Shown: piece after piece, positions 1 to 11,984 of the stretch | Position numbering within the stretch: the first letter of the stretch is position 1 | Layout: every line of letters starts with the position of its first letter | Assembly: GCF_014203895.1 (NCBI RefSeq) | Contig: NZ_JACHJY010000012.1 | Location: 89,283-153,282 of the forward strand | DNA from: Streptomyces nymphaeiformis | Lineage (GTDB): Bacteria; Actinomycetota; Actinomycetes; Streptomycetales; Streptomycetaceae | Reading direction: 5' to 3' | DNA length: 64,000 nt | Position numbers and translations under genes: made by a program | The notes under the pieces: generated by a model | Databases searched by the model: none | What the model saw: only the letters and a program-made list of their open reading frames with translations | Told to the model about the DNA's origin: nothing

Positions 1-1
1 C

Positions 2-112
2 CGGAGCCGCGTCGAGGCGCGCGGCGCCGAGGTCACCCGGCCCGGCGCCCCGCACCCGCCCGGACGGCGGTCGCCCGCACAATCCATCCCCTCCCCGCGC
101 ACGTACCCATGA
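2..112 (+). CDS. possible 3' end of an upstream gene (partial)
   Basis: This frame is open from the window edge to a TGA at 110-112, and its first ~20 codons all end in G or C, as expected for coding sequence here. The final third is Pro/Ser-rich and has less biased third positions. No family can be recognised from about 36 residues. It could equally be non-coding leader sequence of the next gene. Confidence 0.3.
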   Translation, partial: RSRVEARGAEVTRPGAPHPPGRRSPAQSIPSPRTYP

Positions 113-140
113 CAGGCACTCCGCGGAAGGAGAAGTGGTC

Positions 141-419
141 ATGCATCCGCTGAAGCGTGCGGCTCTCGCGGTGGCCTCCGTCGCCCTCGCGGCGGGCACC
201 GCGGGCATCGCCGCGGGCCCCGCCTTCGCCGGACAGCCCAACCAGTCCTGCGAAGAGCAGCCCGTCCGCCCGGGTCAGTCCCAGTCGGCCCCCGGTTCCG
301 CCTTCAACCCCGACGGCGTCGCCGGGACCCGCTACGCCGGCGAACAGCCGCAGAACTCCGTCAACCCCCACTCCGTGTCCCAGTACGACGTGGCCTGCCT
401 CCAGGTCTCGACGCACTGA
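141..419 (+). CDS. small secreted protein, 92 aa
   Basis: The N-terminus is a typical Sec signal peptide: basic start (MHPLKR), an Ala/Val-rich hydrophobic stretch, and an AFA-type cleavage site near residue 30. The mature part is about 60 residues, polar, with two cysteines (one in SCEEQP, one in DVACLQ) that could form a disulphide. I chose ATG 141 because GGAAGGAG at 125-132 lies 8 nt upstream; an in-frame GTG at 135 is too close to that site. The mature sequence looks like a small exported protein family of Streptomyces with a YAGEQPQNS-like core, but I know of no function. It stands alone and a hairpin follows. Confidence 0.8.
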   Translation: MHPLKRAALAVASVALAAGTAGIAAGPAFAGQPNQSCEEQPVRPGQSQSAPGSAFNPDGVAGTRYAGEQPQNSVNPHSVSQYDVACLQVSTH

Positions 420-431
420 CACCCCCGCCCT

Positions 432-472
432 GAAGCGGCCTCGGCCTGAACGAGGAGGCGGCCGGCCGCTTC
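432..472. terminator. bidirectional hairpin terminator
   Basis: Nine-base arms GAAGCGGCC (432-440) and GGCCGCTTC (464-472) are perfectly complementary, and inside them CCTCG pairs with CGAGG. It lies between two convergent genes, its right arm touching the stop codon of the minus-strand transporter. No U tract is visible, as is usual in Streptomyces. Confidence 0.6.
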
Positions 473-1389
473 TACTCGGCCCGGGCCCGGCGGGACTGCG
501 TGCGGACCGCGCCCATGCTCGCCGCGATCACGAGGGCGATCGCGGCCGCGTCGGTCAGCGAGAGGGCCTGGCCGAGGACCAGGAAGCCGGCCGTCGCCGC
601 GATGGCCGGTTCCAGGCTCATCAGGATCGCGAACGTCGGCGCGGGCAGCCGGCGCAGGGCGAGGAGTTCGAGGGTGTACGGGAGGACCGAGGACATCAGC
701 GCGACGGCGAGGCCCAGGCCGATCGTCGACGGCACGAGGAGCTTGTCGCCCGCCTCCGCGATGCCGAACGGCAGGCTGAGCACCGCGCCGAAGGCCATGG
801 CGAGCGCGAGCCCGTCCGCCTGCGGGAAACGGCGGCCCGTACGCGCGCTGAAGACGATGTACGTGGCCCACATGGCGCCCGCCGCCAGCGCGAAGGCCGC
901 ACCGGCCGGATCCAGGCGGTCGAAGCCGCCGCCCCCGAGGAGGACGACGCCGCCGAGGGCGAGCCCGGCCCACAGGAGGTTCACCAGCCGGCGCGAGGCG
1001 ACCACGGAGAGGACGAGCGGGCCGAGGACCTCCAGGGTCACGGCGGCGCCCAGCGGGATCCGGTCGACGGCCTGGTAGAAGAGGATGTTCATGCCGGCCA
1101 TGGCGGTGCCGAAGGCGACGATCGTCCCCCAGTCGGCGCGGCCGTAGCCGCGGACCTTGGGCCGGCAGACGATCAGCAGGACGGCGGCGGCGAGCACGAG
1201 CCGCAGGGTGACGACCCCGAGCGCGCCCGCGCGGGGCATGAGCAGGACGGCGACGGCCGAGCCGAACTGCACGGAGAGCCCGCCGGCGACGACGAGTGCG
1301 ACGGGCCCGAGCCGATGACCGGCCGCCTTCGGCGCCACCACGGGAGCCGCGGCCACTGCCGGGGCCGCCTCCTTGACCGGACTGTCCAC
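472..1389 (-). CDS. EamA/DMT-family (RhtA-like) membrane exporter
   Basis: A 305-residue integral membrane protein of about ten hydrophobic segments arranged as two EamA halves, the layout of the drug/metabolite transporter superfamily (RhtA/EamA exporters of amino acids or metabolites). The start is taken at GTG 1389 because AAGGAG (1401-1396) lies 6 nt before it; the open frame extends further upstream but without ribosome-binding sites. The short N-terminal tail is Ala/Pro-rich and cytoplasmic-like, and the C-terminus ends in basic residues. It is divergent from a LysR regulator that probably controls it. The substrate cannot be told from sequence. Confidence 0.85.
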   Translation of the reverse strand: MDSPVKEAAPAVAAAPVVAPKAAGHRLGPVALVVAGGLSVQFGSAVAVLLMPRAGALGVVTLRLVLAAAVLLIVCRPKVRGYGRADWGTIVAFGTAMAGMNILFYQAVDRIPLGAAVTLEVLGPLVLSVVASRRLVNLLWAGLALGGVVLLGGGGFDRLDPAGAAFALAAGAMWATYIVFSARTGRRFPQADGLALAMAFGAVLSLPFGIAEAGDKLLVPSTIGLGLAVALMSSVLPYTLELLALRRLPAPTFAILMSLEPAIAATAGFLVLGQALSLTDAAAIALVIAASMGAVRTQSRRARAE

Positions 1390-1422
1390 CGACGACTCCT
1401 TCACCCACACTGGTTCAATGAA

Positions 1423-1439
1423 CTGGACCCCCAGTCCAG
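1423..1439. promoter_or_regulatory. inverted repeat upstream of the exporter
   Basis: CTGGAC (1423-1428) and GTCCAG (1434-1439) form a perfect 6-bp inverted repeat with a 5-bp spacer, about 35 bp upstream of the exporter start and 115 bp from the divergent LysR start. The position suits an operator for the LysR protein or another local regulator. No binding evidence is available. Confidence 0.4.
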
Positions 1440-1554
1440 AATAATGCACCCCCCGCTGGGTCCACACCCGGACATCCCGCCTATCCCCTCCCACGCTACG
1501 AGCCCCCGCGCGGCGCCGGAAATGCCGATTGTGCTGCGGTTATGCTCCGGACGC

Positions 1555-2412
1555 ATGAGCATCGAGCTACGCCACCTCCGCTGCTTCCTCGCCATCGCCG
1601 AGGAGTCCAGCCTCACCAGGGCGGCAGCCCGGCTCCACCTCACCCAGCCCGCCGTCTCCCGCACGCTCGCCGCCCTGGAACAGCACCTCGGCGCCCGGCT
1701 CGTCGACCGCTCCACCCACCACCTCGCGCTCACCGCCGAAGGCCGCGCCTTCCAGGACCGGGCCGCCGCCGCACTCGCCGCCTTCGAGGCCGCCGTCGAC
1801 CCGGCGCGCCTGCGCCACCGCCCCCTGCGCCTCGGACACGCCTGGTCGGCCTTCGGCCCGTACACCACCCCCCTGCTCCGGCGCTGGCAGCGCGCCCACC
1901 CCGAGACCCCGCTGGAACTCCTCCGCATCGACGACCGCACCGCCGGCCTCGCCCGCGGCGAGGTCGACGCGGCGCTGCTGCGCGGGACCGTGGAGGCACC
2001 CGGCCTCGTCACGGCGGAACTCACCACCGAGGAGCGGGTCGCCGCGCTCCCGGCCGACAGCCCGCTCGCCGACCGCCCCCGGATCGCCCTCGACGACCTC
2101 GCGGCCGAGACGGTCGTCCTCAACACGGTCTCGGGCACGACCACCCTGGCCCTCTGGCCGGCGACGGCCCGCCCCGCGGCCACCCTCACCGTCGCCAACA
2201 CCGACGACTGGCTCACGGCGATCGCCGCCGGCCGGGGCATCGGCGTCTCCTCCGCCTCCACGGCCGCCCTCCACCCCCACCCGGGCGTCACCTACCGCCC
2301 CCTCCCGGACGCACCCCCGCTCCCGGTGCTCCTCGCCTGGCGGGACGCCTTCCCGCACCCGGCGACGGAGGCGCTCGTGGCGATGGCGCGGGAGATCGTC
2401 AGCGGGGGGTGA
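1555..2412 (+). CDS. LysR-family transcriptional regulator
   Basis: 285 residues, the usual LysR size. Residues 1-60 hold the winged helix-turn-helix (ELRHLRCFLAIAEE, then LTQPAVSRTLAALEQ), followed by a linker helix and a periplasmic-binding-protein-like effector domain from about residue 90. It is divergent from the EamA exporter, and LysR proteins commonly control the divergent neighbour. The start ATG fits the family N-terminus (MSIELRHL). Its last 14 bp overlap the end of the convergent DUF2199 gene. The effector is unknown. Confidence 0.9.
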   Translation: MSIELRHLRCFLAIAEESSLTRAAARLHLTQPAVSRTLAALEQHLGARLVDRSTHHLALTAEGRAFQDRAAAALAAFEAAVDPARLRHRPLRLGHAWSAFGPYTTPLLRRWQRAHPETPLELLRIDDRTAGLARGEVDAALLRGTVEAPGLVTAELTTEERVAALPADSPLADRPRIALDDLAAETVVLNTVSGTTTLALWPATARPAATLTVANTDDWLTAIAAGRGIGVSSASTAALHPHPGVTYRPLPDAPPLPVLLAWRDAFPHPATEALVAMAREIVSGG

Positions 2413-3340
2413 CGGCTCCGGCTTCCCTCCGCAGGGAACGCCAGACGTGCAGGGCCCAGGGGCGCGCCTCCGCCGCCTCGTGCGAGCAGTACAGCCCGAC
2501 GGCCGAACCGTCCGGCTCCACCGCGTACCCGGTGAGGTCGAACCACGGGCGCCCGGTGTCCTCCGGCGTGGTCCAGAAGGCATGCCGTACGCCGCCGCCC
2601 GCCGCCGGGCTTTCGGCGTACTGCTGCGCGTCCGGAACCTCCGGCGCGCCCTCACGGAGCGCGGCGAGGAACTCCTCGGCGGTGCGACCGCCGGCCTGAT
2701 CGTCCTGGAAGAAGGTCAGGGCCACGCTCCGATCGGATCCGGTGAACCGGTCGGTCCCGTCGGCGTACCGCGCCGAGAGCCCCGCCGTACGCTCCACCGA
2801 CCATCCTTCGCCGAGGTCGGTACGGACGGCGACGGGCAGCGGCACCGGGAACCGGCCGAGGACGTGGTCCCGGTCCCAGACCTCCCCGAGCAGGCGTACG
2901 GCCGTCGGCCCGTGCCCCTCCACGAGGTACGGAAGCTCCCCGGGGTCGGAGATCCGCCCGGTCATCTCCGCACCGAGCACCTCGGCACCCCACGGCTTGA
3001 CCTTGTTCGCGAGCCGCCCGCGCACGACGAGCTCCGGGTAGGCGGCCTCGTCGTACCAGACCTCGGCGGCATGCCGGAAGGTCTCCTCGTCGACCTCCAG
3101 CCAGGCCCCGAGGACGAGCTCGGTGTCCCCGCCGAGCCGCAGCGGCAGCAGACACCGCACGAAGGCCCCCACCCCGTCCACACTCAGCAGCGCGTCCGGC
3201 CCGGGCGTCCGCCGGGCGCTCTCGGGGACGCCGAGGACGGCGTCGGGCAGACCGAAGCGGATGTCGATCCGCCGCTCGTCGGTGAGTGCGTCGCCGCAGC
3301 AGGAGCAGGTGGAGACGGGTACGGGGGCGGGGGTACTCAT
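2399..3340 (-). CDS. DUF2199 domain protein
   Basis: A 313-residue soluble protein. The N-terminus carries a C-x-x-C pair (Cys12 and Cys15 in STCSCCG) followed by a segment rich in acidic and aromatic residues, which matches the DUF2199 family; a zinc-binding role for the cysteines is plausible but unproven. The C-terminal half (about residues 170-313) is a second domain, with a stretch around FWTTPEDTGRPWFDL, that I cannot assign. There is no signal peptide or membrane segment. It overlaps the LysR gene end by 14 bp in convergent orientation. Function unknown. Confidence 0.75.
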   Translation of the reverse strand: MSTPAPVPVSTCSCCGDALTDERRIDIRFGLPDAVLGVPESARRTPGPDALLSVDGVGAFVRCLLPLRLGGDTELVLGAWLEVDEETFRHAAEVWYDEAAYPELVVRGRLANKVKPWGAEVLGAEMTGRISDPGELPYLVEGHGPTAVRLLGEVWDRDHVLGRFPVPLPVAVRTDLGEGWSVERTAGLSARYADGTDRFTGSDRSVALTFFQDDQAGGRTAEEFLAALREGAPEVPDAQQYAESPAAGGGVRHAFWTTPEDTGRPWFDLTGYAVEPDGSAVGLYCSHEAAEARPWALHVWRSLRREAGAVTPR

Positions 3341-3431
3341 CCCGGCACCCTAAGCCGGGCCGGAACTCGTACCGCACTCCGGGAACGCGCCGACGACCCT
3401 CGCTCCGAAGGGACTCGGGCAGGATGCTCCG

Positions 3432-3815
3432 ATGGACATGAACAGCGAAGACATCGTGGCCGAGGTCATCCGGCGGGAGTTGCAGTTGCTGAGCCCGGCC
3501 GTGCGGTCGTCCGTGACCTTGTCGGACGCGCTCCTCGATCCGGATTTCACGGAGGTGGGCGCCTCGGGGCGCAGGTGGGACCGGCAGTCGATGCTCTCGT
3601 CGATGCCGGTCATGCAGGGTGCGGCCGACGAGGGCCCGCAGTACGTCCCCACGGGGATGACCGGCACCGTCCTCGCGCCGGGGGTCGTGCACCTGACGTT
3701 CGAGACCGTCCTCGACGGCAGGCGGGCCCGGAGGAGCTCGATCTGGCGGAAGCCGGATGACGCGTCCGGCTGGCGGATGTACTACCACCAGGCCACGCCC
3801 GTGCCCGACGCGTGA
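3432..3815 (+). CDS. NTF2-like (DUF4440/SnoaL-type) small protein
   Basis: 127 residues with the pattern of small nuclear-transport-factor-2-like proteins: an N-terminal helix (EVIRRELQLLSPAVR), the LLDPDFTEVGASGRRWDR motif typical of the DUF4440 group, and a C-terminal beta-sheet region ending in WRMYYHQATP. Such proteins bind small ligands or act as simple enzymes; none is known for this one. A weak AGGA-type site lies 7 nt before ATG 3432; ATG 3438 is an alternative. It appears monocistronic. Confidence 0.75.
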   Translation: MDMNSEDIVAEVIRRELQLLSPAVRSSVTLSDALLDPDFTEVGASGRRWDRQSMLSSMPVMQGAADEGPQYVPTGMTGTVLAPGVVHLTFETVLDGRRARRSSIWRKPDDASGWRMYYHQATPVPDA

Positions 3816-3823
3816 GGCGGTGA

Positions 3824-3913
3824 TCAGCGGGCCGACGACCGGGCGAGGCGCAGCAGGCCGGCGCGCATGCGCGCCTCGCCCAGCTCCGGCAGGAGCGCCG
3901 CGACGTGGTCGGC
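3824..3913 (-). pseudogene. possible C-terminal remnant of a minus-strand gene
   Basis: Read on the minus strand, this stretch encodes about 28 helical-looking residues (VAALLPELGEARMRAGLLRL region) ending at a TGA at 3826-3824. All codons have G or C in the third position, better than the overlapping plus-strand frame. It ends 8 bp from the convergent NTF2-like gene, where a real gene end would be expected. Its 5' part would run into the rhodanese sequence, so if real it is a truncated relic. No family is recognisable. Confidence 0.2.
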
Positions 3914-4168
3914 CGCCACGGCGGCGAGTACTACGACCAGTACCTCCCCGGCGCCCTCGCCCTCGTCCCGGCCGACGTCGACGCCCAGGCGCCCGCCCTG
4001 TTCCCCGACCTGGACGCCGCGATCGTCACGTACTGCTCGAACCCGGCGTGCCCCAACAGCGGACAGGTCGCCGACCGCCTCGCCGCCCTCGGCTACACGA
4101 ACGTCCGCAAGTACCGCGAGGGCATCCAGGACTGGGTCGAGGCGGGCCTCCCGGTCGAATCCGCCTGA
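3905..4168 (+). pseudogene. 5'-truncated rhodanese-like domain
   Basis: The frame encodes the central and C-terminal parts of a rhodanese-homology domain: EYYDQYLPGAL (the usual H-L-P-G-A position), then the active-site loop region YCSNPACPNS with its cysteine, and the closing helix RLAALGYTNVRKYREGIQDW. A complete domain would need about 25-30 more residues at the start (the first beta strand and the D-x-R region). In-frame sequence upstream to the stop at 3821 resembles LRQERRDVV but has no ATG, GTG or TTG before GTG 3905, and no ribosome-binding site. I read it as a broken gene; a frameshift or a short functional protein are alternatives. Confidence 0.6.
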
Positions 4169-4217
4169 CCGCCACCCCGGGGCGAGGACTCCGCACGGAG
4201 CCTTCGCCCCCTTCGCG

Positions 4218-8165
<3,948 letters not shown>

Positions 8166-8177
8166 CCGGAAGCCGTA

Positions 8178-8219
8178 CGAAGGGCCCGGCGTCGGACACG
8201 ACCGACTCCGGGCCCTTCG
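8178..8219. terminator. bidirectional terminator hairpin
   Basis: Twelve-base perfect arms CGAAGGGCCCGG (8178-8189) and CCGGGCCCTTCG (8208-8219) enclose a second stem, GTCGG with CCGAC. It begins 12 nt after the serC stop and ends 12 nt before the stop of the convergent gene, so it can serve both. Confidence 0.8.
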
Positions 8220-8231
8220 GCGTCCCTTCGG

Positions 8232-9218
8232 CTACCCCTTGCGGAACAGCCGCTTCAGGCCGACCACGAGGACCGTGGCGCCCGCGAGGACGAGGAAGCC
8301 CGTGGTGGCGCTCCCCTGGCCGTCCCCCTGGTTCTGCGCCGCCGGGGCCTTCGGCGCGCCCGGCGTCCGCGCGGTCGGCGAGTCCGAGGGGCGCTCCGCG
8401 TCCCGATCGACCCGCACCACCCGGCTGTTCCTCCCCTCCGAGCCGAACATGAAGGCCAAGCCGTCCGGCGTGTACGTCACGGACTCCGCCTGGCCCTGGA
8501 AGGGGGCCCCGATCGCCGTGCCGCCGTCACCGAGGCGGCCGTCCTTCCAGGCGTACTCCTCGGCCGTGAAGTAGCCGCGCAGGACGAGCCGGTCGCCGTC
8601 CGGCGAGAACGCGCCGTCCGTCACCCAGGGGACCTTCCCGACGCGCCGGAAGACGTTCGTACCGGACGGGGAGAGCCGCTCGGGGCCCGCGTACAGGCCG
8701 CCGCCGTCCTCGTTCTTGCTCGCGATGTACACCCGGCCGGTCTTCGGATGGACCATCAGGGCCTCGGCGTTGCGGGCCCCGTCGGCGTACTTCACGACGT
8801 ACTGCTTCGCCTTGACGGTCTGGTCCTTCAGGGTCTCCGGCTCGGGGAAGCGGTAGATCCAGACGTGGTCCCAGGAGCCGTCGAGGTTGTCGCCGATGTC
8901 GCCGACGTAGATGTCGCCGTCCGGGCCGACGGAGATCCCCTCCATGTCACGGGGGGTGCCGACGCCGGCCATGGTGAGGGTGGCGACGGTCTTTCCCGTA
9001 CGGGAGTCGACGCCGTAGATCAGGGGTGCGTCCTGGTCGTTGTGCGTCCAGTAGATCCCGGGGTGGGCGCGGCTCGCGGCGAGGCCGCTGGACTCGGTGA
9101 TCCGGGGGTCCTGGATCGTGAAGTCCCGGTCGGGTTCCTGCCCTTCGGCACGGGCATGGCCGGCCGGGAGCAGCACGAGGGCGGCGGCCGCGCCGAGGGC
9201 GCACAGAGCAGATCGCAT
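8232..9218 (-). CDS. secreted, membrane-anchored beta-propeller-like protein
   Basis: 328 residues. A signal peptide (MRSALCALGAAAALVLL, cleavage after HARA near residue 24) leads to a body rich in short repeated beta motifs: GIYWTHNDQDAPLIYGVD, DMEGISVGPDGDIYVGD, EALMVHPKTGRVYIA, GAFSPDGDRLVLRGY, ESVTYTPDGLAFMF. These are blade-like strands of a six-bladed propeller. After a Pro/Ala-rich linker (about residues 265-295) comes one hydrophobic segment (FLVLAGATVLVVGL) and a basic end, so the protein is probably tethered to the outer face of the membrane. No catalytic motif is evident. It is convergent with serC. Confidence 0.8.
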   Translation of the reverse strand: MRSALCALGAAAALVLLPAGHARAEGQEPDRDFTIQDPRITESSGLAASRAHPGIYWTHNDQDAPLIYGVDSRTGKTVATLTMAGVGTPRDMEGISVGPDGDIYVGDIGDNLDGSWDHVWIYRFPEPETLKDQTVKAKQYVVKYADGARNAEALMVHPKTGRVYIASKNEDGGGLYAGPERLSPSGTNVFRRVGKVPWVTDGAFSPDGDRLVLRGYFTAEEYAWKDGRLGDGGTAIGAPFQGQAESVTYTPDGLAFMFGSEGRNSRVVRVDRDAERPSDSPTARTPGAPKAPAAQNQGDGQGSATTGFLVLAGATVLVVGLKRLFRKG

Positions 9219-9382
9219 GGATCAAGCGTGCCACGACGGCACGGAAACCCGGCCGACCAGCGCCGGGGGCGGGCGGGGGCGGGCGGGGCCTCGCGGGCCG
9301 GCCCCGCCGACGGGCCTCGCAAGCCCCCCCGCTGCCGGAAACCCGTTTGACCTGCCCCTGGGCCGCTGTCATGGTCGCGCCC

Positions 9383-10228
9383 ATGCCTACCTTTCCCGCC
9401 CCCGACGGCACCCTCCTCGCCTACCACGCGTCCGGTTCCGGCGCCCCGCTGGTCTGTCTGCCCGGCGGTCCCATGCAGGACTCCGCCTATCTGGGTGACC
9501 TCGGCGGGCTCGACGCCCACCGCACCCTGATCCGCCTCGACCTGCGGGGCACCGGCGAGTCCGCGGTGCCGGAGGACCCGGCCTCGTACCGCTGCGACCG
9601 GCAGGTCGAGGACGTCGAGGCGCTGCGCGTGCACCTGGGGCTCGACGCGGTCGACCTCCTCGGGCACTCGGCGGGCGCCAACCTGGCCGCGCTGTACACG
9701 GCCCGGTACCCGGAGCGGGTGGCCCGTCTGGTCCTCCTCACCCCGGGCACGGCGGCCGTCGGGCTCGACACGAGCGGCGAGGAGCGGCTCGCGGCGGCGC
9801 GGCGGCCGTGGCGGGAGCGGGAGCCGTGGTTCGGTCCGGCGTACGCGGCGCTCGGGGAGCTGGCGGCGGGGCGCGGTTCGGCGGAGGCCTTCCAGGCGAT
9901 CGCGCCGTTCTTCCACGGGACCTGGGACGAGGCGGCCCGGGAGCGGCACGCCGAGGGCCACCGGCAGCGGAACGGCGAGGCCGCGGGGGCCTACGCCGGC
10001 GAGGGCGCCTTCGAACCGGCGGCCACGCGCGCGGTGTTCGCGGAGTTCGGCCGTCCGGTGCTGGTCGTGGCCGGGGAGGGCGACGCGAACACGCCGGTGC
10101 CGACGGCCACGGCGTACGCGGAGCTGTTCCCGGAGGCCGAGCTCGCGGTCCTGGCGGGGGCGGGGCACTTCCCGTGGCACGACGACGCGAAGTGGCTCGC
10201 GACGACGGTGGACGCCTTCCTGCGGTAG
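9383..10228 (+). CDS. alpha/beta hydrolase (proline iminopeptidase-like)
   Basis: 281 residues. The nucleophile elbow is GHSAGAN (Ser around residue 97), the acid lies in GEGDANTP, and the histidine in GAGHFPWHDD, in the usual order. The N-terminal part (LVCLPGGPMQDSAYLGDLGGL, then LIRLDLRGTGESA) holds the oxyanion-hole loop and resembles proline iminopeptidases and haloperoxidase-like hydrolases. ATG 9383 gives the family-like start MPTFPAPDGTLLAYH; ATG 9371 is in frame. No ribosome-binding site is seen, so leaderless translation is possible. The substrate is unknown. Confidence 0.85.
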   Translation: MPTFPAPDGTLLAYHASGSGAPLVCLPGGPMQDSAYLGDLGGLDAHRTLIRLDLRGTGESAVPEDPASYRCDRQVEDVEALRVHLGLDAVDLLGHSAGANLAALYTARYPERVARLVLLTPGTAAVGLDTSGEERLAAARRPWREREPWFGPAYAALGELAAGRGSAEAFQAIAPFFHGTWDEAARERHAEGHRQRNGEAAGAYAGEGAFEPAATRAVFAEFGRPVLVVAGEGDANTPVPTATAYAELFPEAELAVLAGAGHFPWHDDAKWLATTVDAFLR

Positions 10229-10285
10229 TCGCTGGTGTCCCGGATCACGTCGCAGCTCCGGGACACCGTCCGCGATGATGTGACC

Positions 10286-10996
10286 ATGCGTTTTCTGTTC
10301 GTCGGCGACAGCATGACCATCGGACGCGCCGGCGACTGGACCTGGCGCCACCGCATGTGGGAGCACCTGGAGGCCACGCTTCCGGGCGGGTACGCGATCG
10401 TCGGCCCCCGCTCCGCCCTGTACGACCCCGCGACGGACGCGCCGTCGTCGGAGGCGTACGCCGACCCCGCGTTCCCCGCCGACGCCCGCCGGCACCTGGC
10501 CGGCTGGGGCGAGGGCTGGCTGCACATGGCGCCGTTGATCGGCGAGACCGTCACGGCGACGGGGGCGGACGTCCTGCTGATCTCCCTCGGCCTGATCGAC
10601 CTGGGCTGGTACACGAACAGCGACCAGACCGAGGAGAACGTCCGGGCGTTCGTGGCGGCGGCCCGGGCCGCGAACCCGCACGTGAGGGCCGTCCTCCTGC
10701 CGGTCATCCCCAACGTCCGCGCCGGGTACGACGCCCCGTTCGCCGCCGAGTGCGCCCGCTTCAACGAGCTCCTGGCGAAGGCGGTCGCCGACCTGGACAC
10801 GGCCGCCTCGCCCCTCCTCCTGGCGACGATCCCGGAGTCGTACGACCTGGAAGCGGACACCTACGACGGCACGCACCCCGGCCCGAGCGGCGAGCACAAG
10901 CTGGCCGCCGCCTTCGCCGACGCGATGCACCAGGCGTGGGGCCTGGGCGGCCCCTACGGGGTGCGCGGGTTGGACGGGGTCAGGCCGCTCGTGTGA
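10286..10996 (+). CDS. SGNH/GDSL-type hydrolase
   Basis: 236 residues. The block I motif GDSMTIG at residues 6-12 carries the nucleophilic serine, and the block V pair is in DGTHPGPSGE (Asp and His of the triad), both in the right order for SGNH esterases. There is no signal peptide, so it is cytoplasmic. It follows the alpha/beta hydrolase by 57 bp on the same strand. Its last 17 bp overlap the convergent AhpD-like gene. The substrate (acyl ester or carbohydrate acetyl group) cannot be inferred. Confidence 0.85.
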   Translation: MRFLFVGDSMTIGRAGDWTWRHRMWEHLEATLPGGYAIVGPRSALYDPATDAPSSEAYADPAFPADARRHLAGWGEGWLHMAPLIGETVTATGADVLLISLGLIDLGWYTNSDQTEENVRAFVAAARAANPHVRAVLLPVIPNVRAGYDAPFAAECARFNELLAKAVADLDTAASPLLLATIPESYDLEADTYDGTHPGPSGEHKLAAAFADAMHQAWGLGGPYGVRGLDGVRPLV

Positions 10997-11402
10997 GCCG
11001 GTTGGCGAACGTCGACAGCGTGTACGCCCCGATGCCGAGGACGACCTCCAGGGCGTTGCGGCGGGTGTAGCCGGCCTTCTCGAAGGCGGCGAGGTCCTCG
11101 TCGGTGACCGCGCCGGAGGAGGCGAGGACCTGGAGCGTGAACTTCCGCACCGCGACGAGGCGTTCGGCGTCGGGGGCGGGCCCGAGGGCGGCCATCTTGG
11201 CCTCGTGCATGTCGACGCAGAGGTGGCACTGGTTGCGCTCGGCGACGGTCAGGACGACGGTCTCGCGGGAGTGCGGGTCGAGGGTGGTGGACTCGAACAT
11301 CGCGCTGAGCCTGAGGAAGCCGTCGAGGGTCTCCGGGGAGGTCCCCTTGAGGAGGGCGACGGCGGCGGCGGTGCGGGCGGACATGTCGAGCGGTGCGGAC
11401 AA
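10980..11402 (-). CDS. carboxymuconolactone decarboxylase / AhpD-like protein
   Basis: About 140 residues with the AhpD core C-x-x-C...H (NQCHLCVDMHEAKM), the redox-active pair of AhpD alkylhydroperoxidases, plus the helical bundle typical of the CMD family. TTG 11402 is preferred because GGGGGA (11414-11409) lies 6 nt upstream; ATG 11384 and ATG 11447 are alternatives. It is divergent from a MarR regulator with overlapping promoters, so it is probably part of a small redox- or ligand-responsive pair. The convergent SGNH gene overlaps its 3' end. Confidence 0.8.
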   Translation of the reverse strand: MSAPLDMSARTAAAVALLKGTSPETLDGFLRLSAMFESTTLDPHSRETVVLTVAERNQCHLCVDMHEAKMAALGPAPDAERLVAVRKFTLQVLASSGAVTDEDLAAFEKAGYTRRNALEVVLGIGAYTLSTFANRLTRAA

Positions 11403-11418
11403 GGCGATTCCCCCGGAG

Positions 11419-11477
11419 AGACTAGAATGGACAACATGGTTGACCATGTCGCTGGAGAAAACGTAAACCAGGTTGTC
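11419..11477. promoter_or_regulatory. divergent promoter and MarR-type operator
   Basis: Back-to-back -10 boxes overlap here: TAGAAT (11423-11428) for the MarR gene and TAGTCT (11424-11419 on the minus strand) for the AhpD-like gene. Just downstream lies a palindrome, ACATGGT (11434-11440) with ACCATGT (11443-11449). A wider inverted pair, GACAACATGGTT and AACCAGGTTGTC (11466-11477), differs at one position. The layout is typical of MarR autoregulation. Confidence 0.55.
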
Positions 11478-11498
11478 GATATGGGCAAGGGGGTACCC

Positions 11499-11969
11499 GT
11501 GCGCGACACGCCCGGGTACGAACTCCCCCTGCTCCTCTTCGGCGGCTTCCGCACCCTCATCGACCGGCTCCACGCCCGCCTCGCCGACGAGGGCCACCCC
11601 GAGATGCGCCCCGCCCACGGCTTCGCCATGCAGGCCATCGGGGTGCACGGCGCCACCGCGAGCGACATCGGGCGGCGCCTCGGCGTCTCCAAGCAGGCCG
11701 CCGGCAAGACCGTCGACCGGCTGCTCGCCGTCGGCTACGCCGAGCGCGCCGACGACCCCGCCGACGCCCGCCGCAAACTCGTCCGGCTCACCCCGCGCGG
11801 GTACGACGCCCTCGCCCGCTCCGCCGCGATCTTCGACGACCTGCGGGCGGAATGGATCGCCGCCCTCGGCGCGGACCGCGTCCGGGACATGGAGGCGGCC
11901 CTGCGGAACGTCGTCCCCGAGGAGACGGCGTTCCGCCTGGACGCCACGAGCTGGCTGGGCACGCCCTGA
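11499..11969 (+). CDS. MarR-family transcriptional regulator
   Basis: 156 residues. A winged helix-turn-helix spans about residues 45-110: GATASDIGRRLGVSKQAAGKTVDRL is the recognition region and DARRKLVRLTPRG the wing. GTG 11499 is chosen because AAGGGGG ends about 6 nt upstream; longer in-frame starts would run through the palindromic operator. It is divergent from the AhpD-like gene and probably represses both itself and that gene. The ligand or redox signal is unknown. Confidence 0.88.
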   Translation: MRDTPGYELPLLLFGGFRTLIDRLHARLADEGHPEMRPAHGFAMQAIGVHGATASDIGRRLGVSKQAAGKTVDRLLAVGYAERADDPADARRKLVRLTPRGYDALARSAAIFDDLRAEWIAALGADRVRDMEAALRNVVPEETAFRLDATSWLGTP

Positions 11970-11984
11970 GCCGTCCCCAAGGGA

